DNA of 64,000 nt from Cryomorphaceae bacterium (lineage in GTDB: Bacteria > Bacteroidota > Bacteroidia > Flavobacteriales_D > Sanyastnellaceae). Positions 52,493 to 61,783 of this stretch are shown one piece after another; position 1 is the first letter of the stretch; every line of letters begins with the position of its first letter. The stretch is taken from assembly GCA_016124575.1 (NCBI GenBank), contig WGNM01000025.1:1-64000 (forward strand), in the 5' to 3' direction. The notes under the pieces are model-generated. The model saw only the letters and a program-made list of their open reading frames with translations. It had not been told where the DNA came from and ran no database searches. Position numbers and translations under genes: made by a program.

Positions 52493-52641
52493 GGTCATTG
52501 AATTCATTCCGTTTTTTTCCTTGTGCGAAGTTGGTGCAATACAAAGAGAGTTTGTAAGAAATCGGCAGTGCATTTTAACATGCCGAGGTTGACAAGCAGT
52601 CGAACATTCCTTGTATCTTGGCCAAGATATTTGAAACCTCC

Positions 52642-53763
52642 ATGAAACTACGTCTCTTTTTATCAAGTGTAGCAGTATTCCTTTCATTCGCTGCTCAAAC
52701 GCAGGATGTTAATCCGTACACATTTTCTTCGGTGCAGCTTGTAGAATCGACAAAAGCGAAAGATCAGTGCAATACAGGAACATGTTGGAGCTATTCGACG
52801 ACCTCGTTTTTGGAATCTGAGATCATACGATTGGGGAAAGGCTCACACGATATTTCGGAGATGTACAATGTGAGAATGACCTATCCGAAGAAGGCAGAGC
52901 GATATGTTCGGTATCAAGGCAAAGCGCAGTTTGGTCCGGGTAGTTTGAATCACGATGTAATAAACGTCGCGCGTGAATACGGGATGGTACCGGAAGTCGT
53001 TTACAGCGGATTAAAGAACGGGATGTTGGAGCACGACCACACCGAAATGGACGCCATGCTGGAAGGCATGCTCAAAGCATTGACAGAAAAACGCACGGCC
53101 GGCGCTGGAAATTCATATTTAACGGCAGTGGAAGGCGTTTTGGAAGCTTACCTTGGCGAAGCGCCAGAACAGTTTACCTACAATGGCAAGTCGTATACTC
53201 CGATAAGTTTTCGTGATGCAATGGGCATCAAGCCAGATGATTACGTTAGTTTGACCTCGTTTTCGCACCACCCCTATTACCAATCATTTGTTTTGGAAGT
53301 GCCAGATAATTTTTCGGGAGGTTCATATTGGAACATCACCATCGATGAGCTAGAGAAAACAGTAGTTGATGCTTTGGCGAAAGGATTTTCGGTTGCTTGG
53401 GATGCCGATGTTTCGGAGCGTGGATTCTCCTTCAGAAATGGCGTTGCTATTTTGCCTCAGGCAGAAGTAGCTCGTGAAGATTATTTCAAGAAGGTTGTCG
53501 CTGAAATTGCAGTAACGCAAGAGAACAGACAAGAAGGATTCGACAATTATCAGACCACCGACGATCACCTGATGCACATTGTGGGCACAGCAAAAGACCA
53601 GAATGGCGGATTGTATTTCGTCATCAAAAACTCTTGGGGTGAGGGCAACCCACATCAAGGGTATCAATACATTTCTTCGGCTTATTTCCGCATGAAGACT
53701 GTGGGTATTTTACTGCACAAAGATGCAGTTCCATCAACGATTAAGAGCAAGCTCAAACTGTAA
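52642..53763 (+). CDS. C1 family (bleomycin hydrolase-like) cysteine peptidase
   Basis: This secreted papain-fold peptidase of 373 residues has a signal peptide (MKLRLFLSSVAVFLSFAAQT). The oxyanion Gln and catalytic Cys are in DQCNTGTCWSYSTTSFLESE, the His in DDHLMHIVGTAKD and the Asn in FVIKNSWGEGN. The arrangement and insertions follow aminopeptidase C/bleomycin hydrolase-like proteins of Bacteroidota. The start at 52642 is set by the signal peptide. It precedes mtgA by 3 nt, so both may be transcribed together. Confidence 0.9.
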   Translation: MKLRLFLSSVAVFLSFAAQTQDVNPYTFSSVQLVESTKAKDQCNTGTCWSYSTTSFLESEIIRLGKGSHDISEMYNVRMTYPKKAERYVRYQGKAQFGPGSLNHDVINVAREYGMVPEVVYSGLKNGMLEHDHTEMDAMLEGMLKALTEKRTAGAGNSYLTAVEGVLEAYLGEAPEQFTYNGKSYTPISFRDAMGIKPDDYVSLTSFSHHPYYQSFVLEVPDNFSGGSYWNITIDELEKTVVDALAKGFSVAWDADVSERGFSFRNGVAILPQAEVAREDYFKKVVAEIAVTQENRQEGFDNYQTTDDHLMHIVGTAKDQNGGLYFVIKNSWGEGNPHQGYQYISSAYFRMKTVGILLHKDAVPSTIKSKLKL

Positions 53764-53766
53764 ATC

Positions 53767-54459
53767 ATGAAGCGAGTGAAGAACGCCCTGCGTCTTTTGT
53801 GGCGTTGGACATACAAATCTGTGCTTTGGTTTTTGGTATTGAGTATCGCGTGGGTATTGGTTTACAAATGGATAAATCCTCCGATAACGTATTTGCAGAT
53901 TCGCGAAGGGCGAAAGAACTATGCTTGGGTGGATATTGAAGACATCAGCAAAGAGATGCAATTGGCGGTTGTTGCCAGTGAAGATCAGCACTTTCCTGTA
54001 CATTGGGGCATTGACGTTAACGCAGTCAAGAAGGCTGCCGAGGCCAATGAAAAAGGCAAGAAAACACGTGGAGGGAGCACCATATCGCAACAAACCGCCA
54101 AGAACGTCTTTTTGTGGCCAGCGAGAAGTTGGTTTCGAAAGGGTTTGGAGACATGGTTTACGGTCTTAATAGAACTCTTTTGGTCGAAGGAGCGCATCAT
54201 GGAAGTATACCTCAATTCGATTGAAATGGGCAACCAGTGCTTCGGTGTTCATGCCGCGGCGAAAATGCATTTCAAGACAACAGCGGGAAAACTTACACGT
54301 CATCAGGCCGCGCTCATAGCTGGAGCATTGCCACAGCCCCGCAAATCGAATGCAGGCAAGCCGACGGCATACCTCAATGGGCGAGCAGCAAAAATAGAGA
54401 AGCAGATGCGGCTCTTGGGAGGTCCTTCTTACTTGCCTTGGTTAGCCAAATCCAAATGA
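53767..54459 (+). CDS. mtgA: monofunctional peptidoglycan glycosyltransferase
   Basis: This GT51 enzyme polymerises lipid II into glycan strands at the inner membrane. The 230-residue protein has one N-terminal helix (VLWFLVLSIAWVLVYKW), then the catalytic motif VVASEDQHFPVHWGID (with the essential Glu) and GGSTISQQTAKNVFL. EVYLNSIEMGNQCFGVHAAAKMHF and AALIAGALPQPRKSNAG follow. No transpeptidase domain is present. Its last 31 nt overlap the convergent mscS-like gene. Confidence 0.93.
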   Translation: MKRVKNALRLLWRWTYKSVLWFLVLSIAWVLVYKWINPPITYLQIREGRKNYAWVDIEDISKEMQLAVVASEDQHFPVHWGIDVNAVKKAAEANEKGKKTRGGSTISQQTAKNVFLWPARSWFRKGLETWFTVLIELFWSKERIMEVYLNSIEMGNQCFGVHAAAKMHFKTTAGKLTRHQAALIAGALPQPRKSNAGKPTAYLNGRAAKIEKQMRLLGGPSYLPWLAKSK

Positions 54460-55499
54460 TAAAGCGTTTGCGTTGGGAAAGCGAATGATAGGCCAGCATC
54501 GTTAAATCGTCGCAGCAGTTCGAGGTTTATTTCGCCTGGTACGGCGAACAGATCGCCTTCTTTTGTGATGAAATAGAACATCGAAATATTCAAGCTGAAA
54601 TCACCTAGATTTTCGAACCAGACATAGATTTCTTCAGTCGTGAACGGATGTCCCATCACGATTTCACGCATGATTTGACGAGCTGCTTCAATCTGTTCTG
54701 GCGAAGTGCTGTAAACCAAACCAACCGTTACTTTTACTCTGCGCGATGGTTCGGCAGTAACATTTGTGACAAAGCTATCGGTAAATTTGTGATTGGGAAC
54801 AGTAACCAAACGTCCTTCAAGGGTTTGCAGACGAGTTGAACGAATTCCAATTTCCCTTACAAATCCATCATAGCCATCAATTTGAATGCGGTCATTCACC
54901 ATGAATGGTTTGTCGATAAATACAGTAATTCCCCCGAAAATATTGGCTACAAAGTCTTTTGCAGCCATTGCCATCGCCAATCCACCAATTCCCACACCTG
55001 CAATCAAGGCTCCGACATCGTAGCCAGCGTTATTCAAAGCCAGCACAATACCGAGTGTCCATATGATCACAGCGATTCCTTTTTTCACCACTGGCAACAC
55101 CTGTTCAAGTGTTGCGTTTTCTTTGGCATTGCTATACGGAAGAAGGTATTCACTTATAATACCATCAACAAGTCTGGCTACAATCCATGTAAGATTGATA
55201 GCGACGAGCACTTTGAAAATGCGTTGAATCCACGTATCTATTCCATCGTCGAAATGCAGGTAATCATACCCCCACCAAGCGAAGAAAATCATTACTGCGA
55301 GCACCATGGGCTCTTCCAGCTTGTCGACCAAGATGTCGTCAAGCTTAGATTTTGTTTTCGACGCTACCGAACGAAAGATTTTACCAAATAGCCAGTAGAG
55401 TATTTTAGCGATGATGATGCCACCGACGGCGAACCCAAAGGCAAAAAGCCAGTTTTCGACGCTATTGTCGAGAAAAGTGTATTCCAGAATTTCTTTCAC
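54429..55499 (-). CDS. MscS-family mechanosensitive channel
   Basis: This 356-residue inner-membrane channel opens under membrane tension. It has four hydrophobic helices. The pore helix region LIAGVGIGGLAMAMAAKDFVANIFGGITVFIDKPF matches MscS TM3, and the beta domain begins VNDRIQIDGYDGFVREIGIRSTRLQTLEGRLVTVPN. The start is a GTG at 55499, because an exact promoter (TTTG-N19-TACCTTTG) ends 4 nt before it. The ATG at 55514 lies upstream of the expected transcript start. It overlaps mtgA tail to tail by 31 nt. Confidence 0.9.
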   Translation of the reverse strand: MKEILEYTFLDNSVENWLFAFGFAVGGIIIAKILYWLFGKIFRSVASKTKSKLDDILVDKLEEPMVLAVMIFFAWWGYDYLHFDDGIDTWIQRIFKVLVAINLTWIVARLVDGIISEYLLPYSNAKENATLEQVLPVVKKGIAVIIWTLGIVLALNNAGYDVGALIAGVGIGGLAMAMAAKDFVANIFGGITVFIDKPFMVNDRIQIDGYDGFVREIGIRSTRLQTLEGRLVTVPNHKFTDSFVTNVTAEPSRRVKVTVGLVYSTSPEQIEAARQIMREIVMGHPFTTEEIYVWFENLGDFSLNISMFYFITKEGDLFAVPGEINLELLRRFNDAGLSFAFPTQTLYHLDLANQGK

Positions 55500-55503
55500 A
55501 CAG

Positions 55504-55534
55504 CAAAGGTACAATACGTGCTGTTTCGACCAAA
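55504..55534 (-). promoter_or_regulatory. promoter of the mscS-like gene, four nt from a GTG start
   Basis: On the minus strand TTTG (55534-55531), 19 nt, TACCTTTG (55511-55504), then ctgt and GTG. This is the best-formed example of the leaderless arrangement in the window. Confidence 0.7.
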
Positions 55535-55535
55535 T

Positions 55536-56081
55536 TTATAGGCCAATCGAAATTCCCCCTTGAATCATCGGGTTTGGAAAAGCGGCATTTGGATCGTCGA
55601 TGAGGTCGTACATCATGCTGACACCGGCGAAGACATTGTTACCGATTTGAAAAAAGTATCCGCCTCCAACATACCATTGAGGAACCCAAATGCGGCTGAA
55701 TTGATCGGTAAGCGGGTTGTAGTACTTTGAGTTGATGTTGTAATAATCTGATTGGACAAATAGGCGATCGCCATCTTGCAATATGCTTTGTCCGACAACA
55801 AACCGCGCGTACAATTGCGGGCCGTAAATGCTTGCTGCATAATTCTGTCCGAACCCACGAAAAGATTGGTAATAATACAGGCCACCACCCCCAGCGGTTA
55901 GTCTTTCGGTGAAGCGGTATCCAACCGTTGGACTAGCGCCAACTAGAAATCCATTGTTGGAGAATGACAGAGCGACATTGCCACCAAATACCCATCTGTT
56001 TCCTGAAACCTTCGGTTCTTTTTGCTGACCGAATGCTAGTAGTGAGCATGCAACAAATATGATTGCCAGAAACTGTTTCAT
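55536..56081 (-). CDS. small outer-membrane beta-barrel protein
   Basis: This 181-residue protein has a signal peptide (MKQFLAIIFVACSLLAFGQ) and alternating strands such as VFGGNVALSFSNNGFLVGASPTVGY, TAGGGGLYYYQSF and WYVGGGYFFQIGNNVFAG. It ends QGGISIGL, consistent with a small 8-stranded barrel. The function is not assignable. It follows the T9SS beta-propeller gene by 12 nt and is probably in its operon. Confidence 0.7.
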   Translation of the reverse strand: MKQFLAIIFVACSLLAFGQQKEPKVSGNRWVFGGNVALSFSNNGFLVGASPTVGYRFTERLTAGGGGLYYYQSFRGFGQNYAASIYGPQLYARFVVGQSILQDGDRLFVQSDYYNINSKYYNPLTDQFSRIWVPQWYVGGGYFFQIGNNVFAGVSMMYDLIDDPNAAFPNPMIQGGISIGL

Positions 56082-56093
56082 GCTTAAAGCTAC

Positions 56094-57161
56094 TTAATCT
56101 ACTTGAATCAAACGACTAAAACTGTCATTATCAACGACAAGTTGAATGATGTAATTGCCTGTTGATAGGTTGTGACCAGACAAAATTACGCGCTGCTGTC
56201 CGGCAGGATAATTATAGCTTGGGAAAGCATGCACCAGTTTTCCGTCTATGCTTAAAATATTCACCCCAACTGTTGCTGCTTTGTCTAACGAGAATTTTAG
56301 TGTCCCATTCGCATTCATTGGAGAAGGGTAGACGCTAAAAAAATGCGCTGATTCTTCTTCGATGCCTACCTGGCTGAATCCGATGAAAGTTACAACATCA
56401 CTGCCCGAGTTTGCAATTGCGAGTGTATCAGTAGCGATGGCGTAGGAGATATCAGCCGGACTGCTCAGGCCAACAGCAGTAACGATTTCACTTGTTGCAA
56501 AATCTTCTGAAAACCGCGTGATACGCGTCGGGCTCCACGAAGAGACGTAGAAGTTACCGTTTTCATCGTGATCAATGCCATCGCAGTTGCCTAATCCGCT
56601 ATTCGCTACCAAAGTCGTCATCGCATAATCAGTTAGGTCGAAAGCTTTGATGGGTGAATTTGTGCCCCAATTAACGAACACTCCACGGTTGTTTGCTAAG
56701 TCGATTGTGATTCCGTTAGGAGTTGAAACAGTATTTGAAATCGCCGTTTCATAAGTTGGGTTATCTAAATCTGTAACATCGATAGCGTAGATTCTATTGG
56801 CACCGAAGTCAGACACGAATAGTTTGTTGCTGCCGTCACTACCCATTCCGTTTAAAAAGCTAACGCCGGGAATAGAAAGCGACATCACCTGAGTTTCTGA
56901 GGTAAGGTCATAGCCACGCACAATATTGTTAGCGATTACAAAAAGCGTGTTTCCCATGACTTCCATGCCATAGTTTGCGCCCCCTGATCCAAAAACATCC
57001 CAGTTCACGCCACCGTTCGAGGTAACTAGAATATTGTTGCCATTTGTGACAAAAAAACGGTTGTAAACGGGATCGTGCTCAACTGCTTCGATGTTACTGG
57101 GTACTTGAGCCATTCCCAGTTGGAAGATGCTAATGAGAATCAAAGATAGAATTAGGCGCAT
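56094..57161 (-). CDS. T9SS-secreted NHL/beta-propeller-like protein
   Basis: This 355-residue secreted protein has a signal peptide (MRLILSLILISIFQLGMA), so the start at 57161 is used. The body consists of repeated segments of the SMP30/NHL type (NGMGSDGSNKLFVSDFGANRIYAIDV, NGITIDLANNRGVFVNWG, CDGIDHDENGNFYVSSW), indicating a beta-propeller of about five or six blades. The C-terminus (FSVYPSPMNANGTLKFSL to FSRLIQVD) is a T9SS type A sorting domain. Ligand or enzyme activity is unknown. Confidence 0.85.
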   Translation of the reverse strand: MRLILSLILISIFQLGMAQVPSNIEAVEHDPVYNRFFVTNGNNILVTSNGGVNWDVFGSGGANYGMEVMGNTLFVIANNIVRGYDLTSETQVMSLSIPGVSFLNGMGSDGSNKLFVSDFGANRIYAIDVTDLDNPTYETAISNTVSTPNGITIDLANNRGVFVNWGTNSPIKAFDLTDYAMTTLVANSGLGNCDGIDHDENGNFYVSSWSPTRITRFSEDFATSEIVTAVGLSSPADISYAIATDTLAIANSGSDVVTFIGFSQVGIEEESAHFFSVYPSPMNANGTLKFSLDKAATVGVNILSIDGKLVHAFPSYNYPAGQQRVILSGHNLSTGNYIIQLVVDNDSFSRLIQVD

Positions 57162-57247
57162 TTTGTATTTTTTTGACAAAGAAAAGATTTATTGCAAGTC
57201 GACCGCGATTAAAAGTAGCTCAATATCGGAAACTTGTCTCAGCATTG

Positions 57248-57255
57248 TATCTTTG
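57248..57255 (+). promoter_or_regulatory. -7 box four nt from the dioxygenase-like start
   Basis: TATCTTTG, then tcac, then ATG at 57260. The box rules out the longer upstream frame starting at 57173. Confidence 0.5.
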
Positions 57256-57259
57256 TCAC

Positions 57260-58249
57260 ATGGCCCGTCTGGTAGATAAATATTGGGGTGTACTGCGACG
57301 CTTTAAACCGGCGTACCACCTGTATAACTTCACACAGAAGAAGTTACTTGTCCGCAACAAAGCCCTGTATGCCAAATGGGGGCTGAAAAAATCTATCTAC
57401 GCACCGCTATCCAGCAGCGATTTTAAAGGTGCACAATTCAGTGAACATGCAAAAGACACCCCATGGAGCGATCGCGCCACGAGCATCCAAGGCAAGCCAG
57501 GTTGGGAAAATTTGAAGCCACAAATTCAGAATTCCTTATCTGAAACGTGGGTTGATAGCGGATTTGCCATCTTGAAGGGTTATTTTGATTCAACCTTTAT
57601 AGACGCTGTGAACATGGAGGTTGAGCAGCTAATGGAATCAAAAGAGATTGATTTCAACTATTCGGGAAGGAAGATCATGTTTGCCTATCGAAAAGGGCAA
57701 CGCCTTGGAGAAATAGCATTCGACAAAGGCATTTGTGATGCACTGGATTATTTAATGGGCAAGCAGATGAAGCCATTTCAAAGTATCAATTTTGAAATGA
57801 GCAGTGAGCAGAGGGCGCATAGCGACTCGATTCACATGACCACTTTTCCCGCTGGGTATATGGCTGCTGCTTGGGTAGCACTTGAAGACATCGGGCCAGA
57901 TCAAGGGCCTTTGCAATACTACCCAAGTAGTCACAAGCTCGATTACATATTGAACGATACATTTGATCACGGAGGGTCAAGTGTTCTTCTTGGAGAGAAT
58001 GCTTATTTGCATTATGAAGAGCACATACAAAAGTTGATTCGCGATAAAGCACTGCAGCCAGTTACGCTTCACGTGAAAAAAGGCGATGTGTTTTTGTGGC
58101 ATGGCAACCTGTTGCATGGTGCCATTAAAATGAACGACAGGTCGCTTACACGCAAAAGCATGGTTGTCCATTATTTCTCTCCCGAAGTGATTTGCTACCA
58201 CGAGCTCACTCAGCGACCTGCTCTTATAGAATTAGACAAGACGAAATGA
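57260..58249 (+). CDS. phytanoyl-CoA dioxygenase family protein
   Basis: This Fe(II)/2-oxoglutarate-dependent oxygenase-like protein has 329 residues. The facial triad is visible as HSDSIHMTTFP (H-x-D, about residues 190-192) and the distal His in FLWHGNLLHGA; a later RKSMVVHYFSP holds the 2-oxoglutarate Arg. The DQGPLQYYPSSHKL segment is typical of PhyH proteins. The substrate is unknown. Its stop codon overlaps the purK start (ATGA). An N-terminal region of about 80 basic residues precedes the core. Confidence 0.82.
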   Translation: MARLVDKYWGVLRRFKPAYHLYNFTQKKLLVRNKALYAKWGLKKSIYAPLSSSDFKGAQFSEHAKDTPWSDRATSIQGKPGWENLKPQIQNSLSETWVDSGFAILKGYFDSTFIDAVNMEVEQLMESKEIDFNYSGRKIMFAYRKGQRLGEIAFDKGICDALDYLMGKQMKPFQSINFEMSSEQRAHSDSIHMTTFPAGYMAAAWVALEDIGPDQGPLQYYPSSHKLDYILNDTFDHGGSSVLLGENAYLHYEEHIQKLIRDKALQPVTLHVKKGDVFLWHGNLLHGAIKMNDRSLTRKSMVVHYFSPEVICYHELTQRPALIELDKTK

Positions 58250-59382
58250 GGATTTACGGAGACAACATCAAGCTCGGCATTTTAGGGGGCGGACAGCTCG
58301 GTCGTATGTTGATACAAGAGGCAATAAGTTTGGATGTACAAGTACACGTGCTTGACCCCGCTGCGGATGCACCGTGTGCAGGACTTGCAGCAACGTTTAC
58401 ATGTGGGAGTTTTCGAGATTATCAAACAGTGTTGGATTTCGGACGGAAAATGGATGTGTTGACCATCGAAATTGAAGATGTAAACGTTGACGCCTTGCGT
58501 GAATTGAAGTCTGCAGGAGTGAAAGTTTTCCCAGATCCAGAGATCTTAGCGGTTATCAAAGACAAAGGATTGCAGAAGCAGTTTTTTGTCGATCACGGCA
58601 TCCCTTCATCAGCTTTTCGCTTGATAGAGTCGTCTGACGAGATCGGAATGAGTGAACTCCCCGTGGTTCACAAGCTGCGCACAGGAGGTTATGATGGTAA
58701 AGGTGTGAGTGTATTGCGCAGCGAAAAAGATGTCGAAACAACCTTCAAAGCACCATCAATCCTCGAATCACTTGTCGACATTGAAAAAGAGCTTTCGGTC
58801 ATAATTGCGCGCAATGAACACGGACAAACAGTATCATACCCTGTTGTTGAGATGGTTTTTGATGACCGATCAAATCTTGTAGATTATCTGTTTGCCCCGG
58901 CAACCATCACTCAAGACCTCGCAGAACAGGCCAAAGCGTTGGCTACAAAAGTAGCCGATGCGTTTTCTTTTGTGGGCATTTTAGCGGTGGAGATGTTCCT
59001 CACAAAGGCAGGAGATGTTTTGGTAAATGAAGTAGCACCGAGGACACATAACAGCGGACATCACACCATCGAAGCGAATTTTACATCTCAGTTTGCGCAG
59101 CACCTTCGGGCCGTTGTTGGCATGCCCTTGGGGTCGACAGACACCTTGCGTGCTGCCGCCATGGTCAACTTGGTGGGAGAAGACGGTTTCAGCGGACCTG
59201 TGGTGTATGATGGACTAGAAAAAGTCCTCGGAATGAACGGCGTTTACCCGCATTTCTATGGTAAAAGTGAAACGAAACCCTTCCGCAAAATGGGCCATGT
59301 CACCATCTTAGCAGATTCCATCGACGCCTTGTCTGAAAAGGTACACGCCGTGAAGAAGACCATGCGTGTTATCAGCAAGTAA
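58246..59382 (+). CDS. purK: N5-carboxyaminoimidazole ribonucleotide synthase
   Basis: This ATP-grasp enzyme makes N5-CAIR from AIR and bicarbonate in purine synthesis. The start MRIYGDNIKLGILGGGQLGRMLIQEA contains the diagnostic GGGQLGRM. TIEIEDVNVDAL, KLRTGGYDGKGV (ATP-grasp loop) and NEVAPRTHNSGHHTIEAN (metal and carboxylate binding) follow. The 378-residue length is normal. purE is not adjacent. It is translationally coupled to the dioxygenase-like gene. Confidence 0.95.
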   Translation: MRIYGDNIKLGILGGGQLGRMLIQEAISLDVQVHVLDPAADAPCAGLAATFTCGSFRDYQTVLDFGRKMDVLTIEIEDVNVDALRELKSAGVKVFPDPEILAVIKDKGLQKQFFVDHGIPSSAFRLIESSDEIGMSELPVVHKLRTGGYDGKGVSVLRSEKDVETTFKAPSILESLVDIEKELSVIIARNEHGQTVSYPVVEMVFDDRSNLVDYLFAPATITQDLAEQAKALATKVADAFSFVGILAVEMFLTKAGDVLVNEVAPRTHNSGHHTIEANFTSQFAQHLRAVVGMPLGSTDTLRAAAMVNLVGEDGFSGPVVYDGLEKVLGMNGVYPHFYGKSETKPFRKMGHVTILADSIDALSEKVHAVKKTMRVISK

Positions 59383-59619
59383 GAATTCGGAAAGAAGGAA
59401 AATCCAATGAGTTGAGACTTCTTATTTAGGGATAGGACTTGAACCATTATTTTTCATGTTAGCCACCTGCTGGTATACTTTCACAGGATAGCCGGAAATT
59501 TATCCGTGACTATTTTTCAGCCATTCGCAATCAACAAAATAGGGCATTTTTCCACAAGTGAAAAATACTTCCTGTACGGTTCGTAGAAGAGAGGTAAATT
59601 GCGGGAAATATTGAATTCG

Positions 59620-60414
59620 ATGCAACAATATCATCAACTTTTACAACATCTTTTGGATAAAGGGGCAGAAAAAACCGATCGCACAGGAACAGGGACGGTG
59701 AGCTGTTTCGGCTACCAGATGCGATTTGATTTGGCTGAGGGATTTCCGCTGTTAACCACAAAGAAGCTGCATTTGCGTTCAATTATATATGAATTGTTGT
59801 GGTTTTTAAAGGGAGAGACCAATATTGCCTATTTGACCGAAAATGGAGTTTCTATTTGGAATGAATGGGCCGATGAACAAGGAAATCTAGGTCCAGTATA
59901 CGGCTATCAATGGCGCAGTTGGCCGAATCCTGATGGTACCTCAACTGATCAAATCACCAAGTTGATTGACCAACTACAACGCAACCCAGATTCACGTCGG
60001 CACATCGTCAGCGCGTGGAATCCATCGTTTATCGATGAAATGGCCTTGCCACCTTGTCACTGCTTGTTTCAATTTTATGTTGCAGATGGCAAGTTGAGTT
60101 GTCAGCTATATCAGCGCAGTGCAGACACCTTTTTAGGTGTTCCATTCAACATAGCATCCTACGCATTGTTGACGATGATGGTGGCACAAGTGTGTGATTT
60201 GAAGTTGGGAGAGTTTGTGTGGACTGGAGGTGATGTTCACCTGTATTCTAACCATATAGAACAAGCGAAATTGCAGCTCACACGGGACTTCAGGACATTG
60301 CCTACAATGAAGATCAATCCTGAAGTGAAAAGCATCTTCGATTTCAATTTTGAAGACTTCGAATTGACCAATTACGATCCACATCCACATATCAAGGCGG
60401 CGGTAGCCGTTTAA
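59620..60414 (+). CDS. thyA: thymidylate synthase
   Basis: ThyA methylates dUMP to dTMP using methylenetetrahydrofolate. The 264-residue enzyme starts at the ATG at 59620, where [15 protein letters not shown] matches the family; the TTG at 59599 is not needed. [18 protein letters not shown], the catalytic Cys in [12 protein letters not shown], the dUMP-binding [20 protein letters not shown] and GDVHLYSNH are all present. It is followed after 2 nt by folA, which regenerates the folate it oxidises. The 237-nt gap upstream (59383-59619) shows nothing else. Confidence 0.97.
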   Translation: MQQYHQLLQHLLDKGAEKTDRTGTGTVSCFGYQMRFDLAEGFPLLTTKKLHLRSIIYELLWFLKGETNIAYLTENGVSIWNEWADEQGNLGPVYGYQWRSWPNPDGTSTDQITKLIDQLQRNPDSRRHIVSAWNPSFIDEMALPPCHCLFQFYVADGKLSCQLYQRSADTFLGVPFNIASYALLTMMVAQVCDLKLGEFVWTGGDVHLYSNHIEQAKLQLTRDFRTLPTMKINPEVKSIFDFNFEDFELTNYDPHPHIKAAVAV

Positions 60415-60416
60415 TC

Positions 60417-60926
60417 ATGACAGTAACCATTATTGCTGCCCGAGCTGAGAATAATGCCCTGGGCAAAAACAACGATTTGGTGTGGGACCTTCCTGCAGAC
60501 ATGAAGTTTTTTAAAGATACCACTCGTGGACATGTCGTAATCACTGGGCGGAAGAACTATGAATCCATTCCAGAGCGTTTTCGTCCGCTGAAGAACCGCA
60601 CCAATGTTGTTATTACCCGCAATGCAGCCTACGATGCAAAAGGAGCATTTGTGGTAACCGACTTGCGCAAAGCCATTGAATTGGCGAGAGACAAGGGGGA
60701 GACGGAGGCCTTCGTGATAGGTGGAGGGCAGATATATGCACTCGCATTGCGTCTAGACTTGGTAGATAAAATGTACCTCACGCGGGTGCACGGAGAGTTC
60801 GATGCCGATGTCTTTTTTCCAGATTTCAACGAAGATCACTGGGATGTTACCGAGGTTTTTCGCCATGAGGCGGATGTTAATCATGCGTGTGGCTTCACTG
60901 TTTTTGAGTATATTCGAAAGAGATAA
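60417..60926 (+). CDS. folA: dihydrofolate reductase
   Basis: The enzyme reduces dihydrofolate to tetrahydrofolate with NADPH. The 169-residue protein has IIAARAENNALGKNNDLVWDLPADMKFFKDTT, where the WDLPADM segment contains the catalytic Asp. The NADPH-binding VITGRKNYESIP and VIGGGQIYALAL follow. The gene lies directly after thyA, the usual pairing, and its 3' end is 10 nt from the next lipoprotein start. Confidence 0.96.
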   Translation: MTVTIIAARAENNALGKNNDLVWDLPADMKFFKDTTRGHVVITGRKNYESIPERFRPLKNRTNVVITRNAAYDAKGAFVVTDLRKAIELARDKGETEAFVIGGGQIYALALRLDLVDKMYLTRVHGEFDADVFFPDFNEDHWDVTEVFRHEADVNHACGFTVFEYIRKR

Positions 60927-60936
60927 TATCAATGCA

Positions 60937-61731
60937 ATGCATAAAATAACCTTACTACTCACTGCCATTGTCGTCGTTTTTACTACTGGGTGTCGCAAAA
61001 AAGACAAAGACTTATCACTATTCTCGGCCCGTGATTCTGCGTTTGCTGAATTGATTTTTGCGGATGTTCAGAAAGTAGTTGAAGATGTAGCGAAAGATAC
61101 AGACGGTATTCGCGAGCGCGTGCTATGCATTGATGAGATCGTTATCGACACCTTGTCGACGCCAAGAAGCATCTTGATTGATTTCGGAACAGATGTCTGC
61201 GAAGATGGCAATGGGGTTGTCCGCCAAGGAAAGATCTTTACCACCTTCACCGGTAGATTGCGCGAGACAGGCACTGTAATCACAACCACCTTCATCGATT
61301 ATTCAATAGATGGATATACCGTAGAGGGAACACATACAGTGAGTAATTTGGGTTTGAACAGCAGCGATAATCCATATTTTTTGATCAATGTAGACAACTC
61401 CAGTATAACCTCGCCAGACAATTCATTCACCATTTCATGGGATAGCACCCGCCAAAGAGAGTGGATTGCAGGTTCAGAAACACTTTGGTTGGTAGATGAT
61501 GAGTATTTGATCACCGGACAAGCCAATGGGGTTAATCGTTTTGGAGATCCTTTCGAAATGGTCATCACACAACCTTTGAAAATCACCTTCGTTTGTCCGT
61601 GGATTGTTTCAGGCACCATTGAAGCCACACCCGACGATAATTTCGTGCGTGAGCTTGACTATGGAAATGGTAGTTGCGACAACAATGCTACCATAACGGT
61701 TGATGGCAACGTGTATAACATCAAATTGTAA
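60937..61731 (+). CDS. hypothetical lipoprotein
   Basis: This 264-residue protein starts at 60937 with a lipoprotein signal (MHKITLLLTAIVVVFTTGCR) and a KKDKD spacer. The mature part is acidic and beta-rich. Two Cys-containing segments (RERVLCIDEIVIDTL; FGTDVCEDGNGVVRQGKIFT) and a C-terminal FVCPWIVSGTIEATPD...ELDYGNGSCDNNATITVDG could form disulfides. Such proteins are common in Bacteroidota and uncharacterised. It probably shares the thyA-folA transcript. Confidence 0.6.
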   Translation: MHKITLLLTAIVVVFTTGCRKKDKDLSLFSARDSAFAELIFADVQKVVEDVAKDTDGIRERVLCIDEIVIDTLSTPRSILIDFGTDVCEDGNGVVRQGKIFTTFTGRLRETGTVITTTFIDYSIDGYTVEGTHTVSNLGLNSSDNPYFLINVDNSSITSPDNSFTISWDSTRQREWIAGSETLWLVDDEYLITGQANGVNRFGDPFEMVITQPLKITFVCPWIVSGTIEATPDDNFVRELDYGNGSCDNNATITVDGNVYNIKL

Positions 61732-61783
61732 CGTGTTTTTTCTCCCCCTTCATTCTCTAAATTCGCTGCTTTAGCATCAAAGC

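Noticed and set aside
57173-57259. Longer N-terminus for the dioxygenase-like protein
   Set aside because: A TATCTTTG box lies inside this extension and the added residues look non-coding; the start at 57260 is preferred.
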